Positions 6,384 to 11,534 of a DNA stretch of 11,534 nucleotides are shown here, piece by piece. Every line of letters begins with the position of its first letter. Within the stretch, counting starts at the first letter, position 1. A model generated the notes under the pieces. The model was given only the letters and a program-made list of their open reading frames with translations, ran no database searches and was not told the DNA's origin. The stretch lies in NCBI GenBank assembly GCA_027021095.1, contig JALUUZ010000233.1, positions 1 through 11,534 of the forward strand, read 5' to 3'. Source of the DNA: Gammaproteobacteria bacterium (GTDB taxonomy: Bacteria; Pseudomonadota; Gammaproteobacteria; SZUA-21). The position numbers and the translations under genes were made by a program.

Positions 6384-6424
6384 GGGTGCGTTGTACGCAC
6401 CAACACACCGCACGCACCAACACA
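6384..6424. repeat. REP-like palindrome and short direct repeat in the zwf-pgl gap
   Basis: GGTGCGT-TGT-ACGCACC (6385-6401) is a 7-bp stem preceded by GTAG. GTAGGGTGCGT...ACGCACC is the form taken by REP-type intergenic palindromes in many gammaproteobacteria. A second half-unit follows: CGCACCAACACA occurs at 6396-6407 and again at 6413-6424. Read from the minus strand, it lies about 30 bp past the pgl stop. Copy number elsewhere in the genome cannot be judged here. Confidence 0.5.
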
Positions 6425-6452
6425 TCAATGCCCCAATAATCGCACACCAAAG

Positions 6453-7181
6453 TCATGCCCCTCCCGCAGCTGCCGCCTCGTCCAGGTGCCATTCCAGGCG
6501 TTCACCGCCGCAGACGAGTTGAACCGGGTATTTTTTTACGCCGGCGTTTTCCAATCGTTGGATTTCATCGATGATCGCGCGCTTTTTCTCGCCTGTTGCA
6601 ATAATGAAGATATGCTGTGCCGCATTGAGCAGCGGCAAGGTAAAGGTGATGCGTTCGGTGCCGGTCTGTGCTGAATGACTGGTGGTGACCAGCCTGTCTG
6701 TGACCGCCAATGCCGGTGAGCCGGGAAACAGCGAGGCGGTATGGCCGTCTTCTCCTACCCCAAGCAATACCAGGTCGAGCGACGGAATCCCGTGCTGTGT
6801 TCTGCTGACTTGCCGGCGAATGGTGTGCTCATAGTCCTGTGCCGCCTGTCGCGGGTTTTCGCTGCCGGTATCGACGGCGAAAATATTTTGTGCCGGGATC
6901 GGTACGTGCTGCAGCAGCGTCGTATACGCCATCCGGTAGTTGCTCTGCGGACTGGTATGCGGCACATAACGTTCGTCACCGAAATAAATATAGACTTTGG
7001 ACCAGTCGGGGCCGGGGTCGGCCGTTGCCAGCCGGCGGTAAAGGCTGGCCGGCGTGCTGCCGCCGGCGAGTGCCAGATGGAAAGCCTGTGCCTGCTGGAT
7101 ACAGCTGTTGGCAAGGTCGACGATTCTGTCAGCGAGCCTTGTAACCAGTTGCGCAGTGGACTCGTAGACGGTGCTGTTCAA
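6453..7181 (-). CDS. pgl: 6-phosphogluconolactonase, TTG start
   Basis: The enzyme hydrolyses 6-phosphogluconolactone to 6-phosphogluconate, the step between Zwf and Gnd. The 242-residue length is normal for the SolPgl (NagB-like) family. Diagnostic blocks are LALAGGSTP (about 36-44), YIYFGDERYVP (about 64-74), SNYRMA and DLVLLGVGEDGHTASLFPGSP (about 136-156), with the conserved GxGxDGHTASLFPG signature. The start is TTG at 7181: AAGGAA (complement of 7191-7196) lies 9 nt upstream, and the first residues NSTVYES fit the family start. It is convergent with gnd-zwf rather than in the operon, so the middle step is expressed from its own or an upstream minus-strand promoter. The next gene to its right on the same strand ends 72 bp away, with a hairpin between. 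Confidence 0.94.
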   Translation of the reverse strand: MNSTVYESTAQLVTRLADRIVDLANSCIQQAQAFHLALAGGSTPASLYRRLATADPGPDWSKVYIYFGDERYVPHTSPQSNYRMAYTTLLQHVPIPAQNIFAVDTGSENPRQAAQDYEHTIRRQVSRTQHGIPSLDLVLLGVGEDGHTASLFPGSPALAVTDRLVTTSHSAQTGTERITFTLPLLNAAQHIFIIATGEKKRAIIDEIQRLENAGVKKYPVQLVCGGERLEWHLDEAAAAGGA

Positions 7182-7211
7182 CGCCCGGGTTTCCTTCGTT
7201 CAGCAGCGCAT

Positions 7212-7231
7212 CCCGGCACATTCGTGCCGGG
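7212..7231 (-). terminator. Stable hairpin between the small exported gene and pgl
   Basis: CCCGGCAC-ATTC-GTGCCGGG is a perfect 8-bp GC-rich stem with a 4-nt loop. It lies 22 bp after the stop of the cysteine-containing small gene (minus strand) and just before the pgl ribosome site. No T run follows on the minus strand, so it may attenuate or stabilise the transcript rather than terminate it fully. Confidence 0.4.
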
Positions 7232-7253
7232 CGCGCCAAGTGTAGTCCCGGGC

Positions 7254-7586
7254 TTACGATCCTTCGACATACATGGCCTGGTGCTGTTTGTGGCAGACCC
7301 TTCTGGACTGGTAGATCAGGATTTCGGTTTTATCACGGGTCTGACAGCGGTATTGTACGTGCCTGCCGGCAGCGGTGCTGCGGCTGCCCTGGGCGACACA
7401 GCGTTTGAACCGGCGTATGCTGTTGCGTGACAGCGGCCGGCAGCCGGAGCGTTCGAGGTTCCATGAATCGAACCCGTATTTATTGATCAGCGCGGCCGGT
7501 TTGATGGGTTTTTCACTGGCCTGGCTGTTGGTGGCGCTGGCAAGCAGAAGCAGTAACAGGCAATGGATAAAAGTGACTCTGTTCAT
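7254..7586 (-). CDS. Small exported cysteine-containing protein of unknown function
   Basis: The chosen ATG at 7586 gives 110 residues. It is preceded by GAGGGGG ending 6 nt upstream and starts a clear Sec signal peptide (MNRVTFIHCLLLLLLASATNS, cleavage after about SQA, residue 24). An upstream in-frame ATG at 7754 would put 56 hydrophilic residues before the signal peptide and is unlikely. The mature part has KYGFDSWNLERSGC, then a strongly basic region with four cysteines (SGC, KRC, YRC, RVC), enough for two disulfides in the periplasm. I recognise no family. The 195-bp upstream gap is AT-rich and has a TACAAT -10-like hexamer (minus strand, 7690-7695), suggesting its own promoter. Confidence 0.7.
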   Translation of the reverse strand: MNRVTFIHCLLLLLLASATNSQASEKPIKPAALINKYGFDSWNLERSGCRPLSRNSIRRFKRCVAQGSRSTAAGRHVQYRCQTRDKTEILIYQSRRVCHKQHQAMYVEGS

Positions 7587-7781
7587 ATCGATCCCCCTCT
7601 TGTTGTTATCTGTTTTAGTACACACGCGGGCTGGCGAAAGTGACTTGGTGAAAACACTGCTGTGGACAGAGTTCTCTGCCGGGTGTGTAATTGTAATATA
7701 ACAGTTAACAAAGTAGTCATGGGCGGATTGTAGTGTAGGACAGAATTTACGCATTAAAAGCCGGGAGACTGTCCACCGCTG

Positions 7782-8297
7782 TCAGAGGTCCATTTCAAGT
7801 TCGCCGACCAGTTTCTGCACACCGGCCTTGGCGCATTCTTCGTCTGTTTTGCCGCTCGGTGCACCGCTTACCGCAACGGCACCAAGCAGCTTGCCCCCCA
7901 CGTGAATGGGGATTCCGCCGGGGTTCATCATCAGCCCCTCGACGTTGGCCAGCGACGAGTTGGCCTGGCGTGTCAAGGCGCTGGTCGGGACATTGAAGTT
8001 GGCCGTGGTGTAGGCTTTCATCTTGCTGATTTTCAAGGTCAGCGGGGCGGCCAGCGTGTCACGCAGCGTCACCTGTACCAAGCCGTTACGGTCGACCACG
8101 GTGACCCCGACCTGGATGCCTTTTTTGCGGCAGGCATCGATCGCGGCCCTGGCCAGTTCGATCGCCTTGTCCAGCGACAGGCGGACGGTCTCGACGGTCT
8201 TGACCTGGTTCGGTGCGTTGCCGGGTTCTTTGGCTGCCACCGGTGACAACAGTGCCCATGTCAGTACGGGTGCCAGGAGTAATTTGCAGATTTTCAT
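7782..8297 (-). CDS. GlcG/HbpS-family (DUF336) exported protein
   Basis: The 171-residue protein has a signal peptide (MKICKLLLAPVLTWALLSPVAA) followed by one GlcG/HbpS domain. It shows LSLDKAIELARAAIDACRKKG, VGVTVVDRNG, ISKMKAYTTANF, and the family's strongest block MMNPGGIPIHVGGKLLGAVAVSGAPSG..DEECAKAGV. Family members include the haem-degrading or haem-binding HbpS of Streptomyces and GlcG next to glycolate oxidase genes. The domain is often exported and its substrate is frequently unknown. A GTG nine bases upstream (8306) overlaps the Shine-Dalgarno sequence itself; GAGGTG lies 6 nt before ATG 8297, so that start is preferred. There are no glycolate or haem genes nearby to point to a specific role. 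Confidence 0.9.
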   Translation of the reverse strand: MKICKLLLAPVLTWALLSPVAAKEPGNAPNQVKTVETVRLSLDKAIELARAAIDACRKKGIQVGVTVVDRNGLVQVTLRDTLAAPLTLKISKMKAYTTANFNVPTSALTRQANSSLANVEGLMMNPGGIPIHVGGKLLGAVAVSGAPSGKTDEECAKAGVQKLVGELEMDL

Positions 8298-8634
8298 CGT
8301 GTCCACCTCGGAGATAGCGTAATGCGGGCTGGCCGGTTCAGGGGTGTATTCGCCAGCCTGATCAGGTCAGTATAGTCCGACTGATGAGGCACCGGCAATG
8401 CCTAGCCCGCATTTCTCACCACCCTGCTACTGCGACGGCCCAATGGCACGTCCTGGCTGGCAGTACTGTAAATAGTTCGACAGAACAGGTGCTTGGCTGT
8501 GAGTGGTTTGCACAGACCTGGTTGTTGTTTGTACAGCACGGGAAATCCAGGTGGATTTAAGGTATGATTTTACCTGCTCCTGGCTTACGGCCCGGGCAAG
8601 ACTCTCTCATCAGTAAAGGAGACGGTACAGAATA
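8298..8634. other. 337-bp divergent intergenic region
   Basis: This gap separates the divergent GlcG/HbpS-family and Sel1-repeat genes. It holds the half copy of the palindromic element (8402-8461), a TATGAT -10-like hexamer (8563-8568) inside an AGGTA/TACCT inverted repeat (8561-8576), and AAGGAG (8616-8621) 13 nt before the Sel1 gene ATG. No convincing -35 partner was found and no small gene is supported. Confidence 0.5.
8402..8461 (+). repeat. Palindromic MITE-like element, half copy 3
   Basis: The segment starts at CTAG and matches the first 60 bp of the complete copy with five mismatches (about 92%), including the whole 22-bp terminal repeat. Similarity stops abruptly inside the inner inverted-repeat arm after CTGGCTGGC, where AGTACTG replaces TTTCGC. 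The other half is absent, so this is a deleted remnant. Its diverged bases partly agree with copy 1 (CAATGGCAC) rather than copy 2. It lies between two divergent genes about 105 bp from the GlcG/HbpS start. Confidence 0.9.
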
Positions 8635-9561
8635 ATGTCCTGGCGAACAGATTTTTTACGTAGGCTGCGTCTTGTGGCGCTGTTGTCTTTTTTTTCGGCG
8701 GGTGCGGCGATGGCCGCTGCAACGGCGTTGTCGCATCTGAATCAGTTGGATCGGGCGATGTTTACCGCAGACTACAAGAAAGCGCTGGCGATCCTGCAGA
8801 AGAAGCAGGACAAGCAGTCGTTGTATCTGCAGGCGATGTTGTATCTCGATCACCGTGACGGCCTTGGCGTAGAGAAAAAAGACGCTGATTTGAAGGCTGA
8901 AAAGCTGTTGATGAAGGCCATCGCCAAGGGACACAAGGATGCGCTGTATGTGCATGCCTTGAGGTTTGCGCGCGGCGAAAAGGACAAGGCGCTGGAGAAG
9001 GCGGCAAAGCAGGGCTCCGCAGCGGCGGCGTTGTATCTCGGCAGTGCCTACTATTTTGGCAAGCGCGGTAAAAGCAGGGATTATGCGCAGGCAAAGAAAT
9101 ATTTCACCCAGGCCGCCGGCACCGGCAGCGCCAAGGCCAGTTACTATCTGGGTACCATGTATGAACTGGGGAAAGGGGTGACCAAGCATCCCGGGCAGGC
9201 GGCAAAATGGTACCGCAAGGCAGTCAGGAAAGGAGATTTCCGTGCCTACCTGCAGCTCGGCAGGCTGTTGCACGAGCACAAGGGCAGCGTGAAACCCGCG
9301 AACATCATGGAGAAGATCGCGGTACGGATGTACCTGAAGAAGTATCACGAAGCAATCCCCAAGCTCAAGGCGCTGGCACGCCGAGGCAATGCCAGGGCAC
9401 AGTATATCCTTGGTACACATTATATCGCTTATCAATACAAGGCCTCACGCTGCGGCCTGGCACAGTCTTACCTGCTGAAGGCGATGGGGAAGCGTCAGCC
9501 GGGAGCCAGGGAACGCCTGAAGTATATCTATTCCAGGTATTCAGTGTGTAAACAACAGTAG
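8635..9561 (+). CDS. Exported Sel1-repeat protein
   Basis: The 308-residue protein starts with a signal peptide (LRLVALLSFFSAGAAMAAA, about 11-29) and then consists of alpha-helical Sel1-like repeats. Two are canonical: AALYLGSAYYFGKRGKSRDYAQAKKYFTQAA (about 131-161) and ASYYLGTMYELGKGVTKHPGQAAKWYRKA (about 168-196). More degenerate units lie at about 62-98 and in the C-terminal GNARAQYILGTHYI region. Sel1 repeats form TPR-like superhelices that scaffold protein-protein interactions; bacterial exported members often act in envelope or signalling complexes. No catalytic domain is present, and the partner cannot be inferred from the neighbours. Lysine is unusually frequent. AAGGAG at 8616-8621 is rather far (13 nt) from ATG. 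Two cysteines near the C terminus could form a disulfide. Confidence 0.88.
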   Translation: MSWRTDFLRRLRLVALLSFFSAGAAMAAATALSHLNQLDRAMFTADYKKALAILQKKQDKQSLYLQAMLYLDHRDGLGVEKKDADLKAEKLLMKAIAKGHKDALYVHALRFARGEKDKALEKAAKQGSAAAALYLGSAYYFGKRGKSRDYAQAKKYFTQAAGTGSAKASYYLGTMYELGKGVTKHPGQAAKWYRKAVRKGDFRAYLQLGRLLHEHKGSVKPANIMEKIAVRMYLKKYHEAIPKLKALARRGNARAQYILGTHYIAYQYKASRCGLAQSYLLKAMGKRQPGARERLKYIYSRYSVCKQQ

Positions 9562-9590
9562 CCGGCACGCCTGCGCCTGTTGTGCTGATC

Positions 9591-9617
9591 ACGGCAGCCT
9601 CGGTGGCAGGCTGTCGT
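9591..9617 (+). terminator. Hairpin after the Sel1-repeat gene
   Basis: ACGGCAGCCT and AGGCTGTCGT form a 10-bp stem with one G-U pair and a 7-nt loop, beginning 30 bp after the Sel1 gene stop. No T run follows, so it is a candidate terminator or 3' stabiliser only. The rest of the 221-bp gap before the TAXI gene contains nothing I recognise. Confidence 0.4.
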
Positions 9618-9782
9618 GGCGGCCCGGCGCACGAACGCCGTCGAGTACAGCGCTTACCCTGAAAGATGCCGGTTGACGTTTGTTAAGCAGTCGATGGTCG
9701 AAACGGCCCTGAGGTGTTGCCCGCAGAGCGGCAGTGTCAGTGGTCACAGGCCAGTCAAACACTTAAAGTACAGGATTGAAAA

Positions 9783-11102
9783 ATGAGTCAGCACAATTCA
9801 ATAACAGAGAAAATCAAGTCCATTGTGTTTTCGCGCCTGGGGATCTACGGCATGGGTGCGGTGATCGTCATTCTCGGTTTCGTCTGGACGTTTCAGTTCG
9901 TCGAGCCGGCGCCGAAATCACACCTGACGATCGCTGCCGGGTCACCGTCCGGGGCGTACTACAGTTATGCCTTGCGCTACAAGGCGCTTCTTGAAAAGCA
10001 GGGGCTGAAGGTCGATGTACTGCAGACCAAAGGTTCGGTAGACAATATCAAGCGGCTGACGGCAAAAGACTCGAACGTGGACCTGGCTTTCGTTCAGGGC
10101 GGGATCAATCCGAAGGCCCCTGTACTGCTGTCACTCGGCAGCATGTATTATGAACCGCTGTGGGTGTTGTACAGTACCGACCTGGATATCGACAACCTGC
10201 CCCAGCTGGCCGGTAAAAAAATCGCGATCGGCCAGCCCGGCAGCGGTACGCAGGCACTGGCCAGGACCCTGCTCGACCGCAACGGCATCAGCAGCCGCAA
10301 TGCCACCTTGCTGCCGCTGTCGGGCCAGGAGGCAGCCAAGAAGCTGTTGGCGCAGGAAATCGAGGTGATGTTCATGGTGGCTTCGCCGGATGCGCCGTTG
10401 CTGAAGCAGTTACTCAGTTCCGGCAAGATCAAGATCATGAGTTTCAGCCGTGCCGAGGCCTACACCCGGGTATTTTCCTACTTGTCGGTGATTACGCTGC
10501 CACGCGGTGCGATCAGTTTCAGCGCTGACATTCCGCCGAAGGATGCACGGCTGCTGGCGACCACGGCCAACCTGGTGGCCAAAAAGGACCTGCACCCGGC
10601 ACTGATCAACCTGGTTCTGCAGGCTGCCGTGCAGGTGCACCACACGCACGGCTTGTTTGCGCATGCAGGCCAGTTTCCGACGCCGAAGTATACCAGCGTG
10701 CCGTTGAACAAGGAGGCCAGGCGTTTCTACAAGAAGGGGCCGCCGTTTCTACAGCGTTACCTGCCTTTCTGGCTCGCCAGCATGGTGGACCGGCTGAAGA
10801 TCATGTTACTGCCGCTGATCGGCCTGCTGCTGCCGTTTTTTAAAGTCTTCCCGCCGCTGTACCGGTGGCGCGTGCGGCGTAAGATCTACCGCTGGTACTC
10901 TGAATTGCGCGGTGTGGACCCGCAGCTCGTGGACATAAAAAAAGAAGATGTCAGAAAACATTTGCAGAAACTCGACGGCATCGAGGAGGAAGTGACCCGG
11001 GTTTCGGTGCCTTTGTCTTACGCCGATGAAGTCTACAACCTGCGGCTGCACATCGATATCGTCCGCCGCGCGCTGGCAGAGCATGGAAAGGTCGCGCTCT
11101 AG
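9783..11102 (+). CDS. TAXI-family TRAP transporter solute receptor, membrane-anchored, without DctQM partners nearby
   Basis: The 439-residue protein has an N-terminal hydrophobic segment (about 18-38) and then the TAXI substrate-binding fold: SHLTIAAGSPSGAYYSYALRYKALLEKQG (about 46-74), NIKRLTAKDSNVDLAFVQGGI, the GKKIAIGQPGSGTQALARTLL block, and an EVMFMVASPDAPLLKQLL region. A second hydrophobic segment (about 339-360) follows, then a basic stretch and a charged C-terminal helix region ending LRLHIDIVRRAL. Ordinary TAXI receptors are free periplasmic proteins of about 320 residues that deliver substrate to TRAP membrane subunits. This longer form looks anchored at both ends, with the receptor domain in the periplasm and about 75 C-terminal residues in the cytoplasm. 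No DctQ/DctM gene is in view, so it may sense rather than transport. An AGGA sequence lies just upstream of ATG 9783. The TAG stop coincides with a probable repeat relic. Confidence 0.87.
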   Translation: MSQHNSITEKIKSIVFSRLGIYGMGAVIVILGFVWTFQFVEPAPKSHLTIAAGSPSGAYYSYALRYKALLEKQGLKVDVLQTKGSVDNIKRLTAKDSNVDLAFVQGGINPKAPVLLSLGSMYYEPLWVLYSTDLDIDNLPQLAGKKIAIGQPGSGTQALARTLLDRNGISSRNATLLPLSGQEAAKKLLAQEIEVMFMVASPDAPLLKQLLSSGKIKIMSFSRAEAYTRVFSYLSVITLPRGAISFSADIPPKDARLLATTANLVAKKDLHPALINLVLQAAVQVHHTHGLFAHAGQFPTPKYTSVPLNKEARRFYKKGPPFLQRYLPFWLASMVDRLKIMLLPLIGLLLPFFKVFPPLYRWRVRRKIYRWYSELRGVDPQLVDIKKEDVRKHLQKLDGIEEEVTRVSVPLSYADEVYNLRLHIDIVRRALAEHGKVAL

Positions 11103-11125
11103 CACCACCGTTCGCAGCGAGACGG
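11099..11125 (-). repeat. Probable relic of the palindromic element at the TAXI gene stop codon
   Basis: CTAG (11099-11102) is followed directly by 23 bp that match the reverse complement of 3313-3335 in the complete element at 21 of 23 positions (CACCACCGTTCG then two changes then GCGAGACGG). Compared with an intact end, the 11 bp between CTAG and CACCACC are missing. The TAG of this CTAG is the stop codon of the TAXI gene. Similarity ends at 11125. The match is short, but far better than expected by chance in a window of this size. Confidence 0.55.
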
Positions 11126-11180
11126 CAATTCTTTGCAAATCGATTACACTTAGGTGTGTCAATGGTTTGAAGCAACGAGT

Positions 11181-11534
11181 ATGGGAATCGATTTAAAGAA
11201 ACTGATCAGCAAAATTACCAAGTCGTCATTGCCGACGCATGTCGACGGTGTGTCACCACGTATCAGCACCAGCAAGGAGGCCATCAAGAGCGCGTTCCTG
11301 GACAATCTGTTCTATATCCAGGGCAAGTTCCCCGGTCACGCGACGATGCAGGACTATTACCTGGCGTTGGCCTACCTGGTGCGTGACCGCATGCTGCAGC
11401 GTTGGATCAGTACCACCGCCGGGTATACCGCCAACCGGTCGCGCACACTGGCCTACCTGTCAGCCGAGTTTCTGCTGGGCCCGCACCTGGAGAACAACAT
11501 CATCAACCTGGGCATCGAAAAGCAGACCCGGGAA
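11181..11534 (+). CDS. glgP: Glycogen/starch/maltodextrin phosphorylase, 5' part
   Basis: The first 118 codons are present and the frame runs off the window. Glycogen phosphorylase removes terminal glucose from alpha-1,4-glucans with phosphate, giving glucose-1-phosphate, and uses pyridoxal phosphate bound near its C terminus (not in view). The visible N-terminal part has the conserved DYYLALAYLVRDRMLQRWIST, YTANRSRTLAYLSAEFLLG and HLENNIINLGI blocks typical of bacterial GT35 enzymes. ATG 11181 begins MGIDLKKLISKI; the upstream Shine-Dalgarno (GAAG near 11169) is weak, so the exact start is moderately sure. It follows the TAXI gene by 78 bp on the same strand and could be co-transcribed. Its product would reach the gnd-zwf-pgl pathway through glucose-6-phosphate. 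Confidence 0.93.
   Translation, partial: MGIDLKKLISKITKSSLPTHVDGVSPRISTSKEAIKSAFLDNLFYIQGKFPGHATMQDYYLALAYLVRDRMLQRWISTTAGYTANRSRTLAYLSAEFLLGPHLENNIINLGIEKQTRE

Noticed and set aside
7587..7754. Upstream in-frame extension of the small exported protein
   Set aside because: It would place 56 polar residues ahead of an evident signal peptide; the internal ATG has a good Shine-Dalgarno.
8322..8331. AATGCGGGCT near the GlcG/HbpS gene start, like the inner side of the repeat's terminal repeat
   Set aside because: Only 10 bp match, CTAG is absent (CTGG instead) and no subterminal sequence is recognisable to its left.
8371..8385. ATAGTCCGACTGATG resembling the centre of the palindromic element
   Set aside because: It needs two gaps to align and lies outside the half copy on the wrong side of its end.
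8656..9435. 259-residue minus-strand frame opposite the Sel1-repeat gene
   Set aside because: It is a shadow of the Sel1 coding sequence with no domain, start signal or sensible composition.
1..11534. CRISPR array, tRNA, rRNA, prophage or a multi-gene defence system
   Set aside because: No regularly spaced repeats, cloverleaf or rRNA-like sequence and no defence effector were seen. The DUF2384 fragment is the only toxin-antitoxin-like gene and no toxin is visible.

Overview
The window is 11.5 kb of moderately GC-rich bacterial chromosome. It most resembles a free-living or symbiotic gammaproteobacterium: it has an Enterobacteria-type MtfA peptidase, a gnd-zwf operon with convergent pgl, a membrane-anchored TAXI receptor and a glycogen phosphorylase. 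No rRNA, tRNA, phage or CRISPR sequence was seen, and the species cannot be named from the sequence alone.

Layout. Positions 1-125 are a truncated copy of a palindromic mobile repeat that runs into the C-terminal part of a DUF2384 (Xre/MbcA/ParS-type antitoxin) gene (115-399). A cold-shock protein gene with a long leader follows (632-835). Next is a membrane M48 metallopeptidase on the minus strand (1083-2048), divergent from a small secreted Pro/Glu/Arg-rich protein (2274-2615). mtfA (2726-3673) carries a complete copy of the repeat inside its coding sequence. The oxidative pentose phosphate genes gnd (3807-4718) and zwf (4715-6202) overlap by 4 bp and face pgl (6453-7181, minus). Two more minus-strand genes encode exported proteins: a small cysteine-containing unknown (7254-7586) and a GlcG/HbpS-family protein (7782-8297). 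The plus strand then carries a Sel1-repeat protein (8635-9561), a TAXI-type TRAP receptor without its membrane partners (9783-11102) and the 5' part of glgP (11181 to the window end).

How the genes fit together. zwf, pgl and gnd supply the three oxidative pentose phosphate steps from glucose-6-phosphate to ribulose-5-phosphate. glgP feeds hexose phosphate in from glycogen. In E. coli MtfA modulates the glucose regulator Mlc, so its position beside gnd-zwf is suggestive but unproven. Two membrane or cytosolic zinc peptidases and a cold-shock protein give the left half a stress and quality-control flavour.

Main discovery. A short non-autonomous element of about 178-184 bp occurs in at least three recognisable copies (1-125, 3167-3350, 8402-8461), with a probable fourth relic (11099-11125). 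It has perfect 22-bp terminal inverted repeats, an inner 14-bp inverted repeat and CTAG at its ends. The complete copy adds exactly 180 bp (60 codons, no stop) to mtfA three residues before the HExxH zinc motif. In the opposite orientation another copy places a stop, a Shine-Dalgarno-like stretch and a new ATG in front of the DUF2384 remnant. The relic includes the TAG stop of the TAXI gene. The element therefore appears to edit protein ends and interiors repeatedly in this genome.
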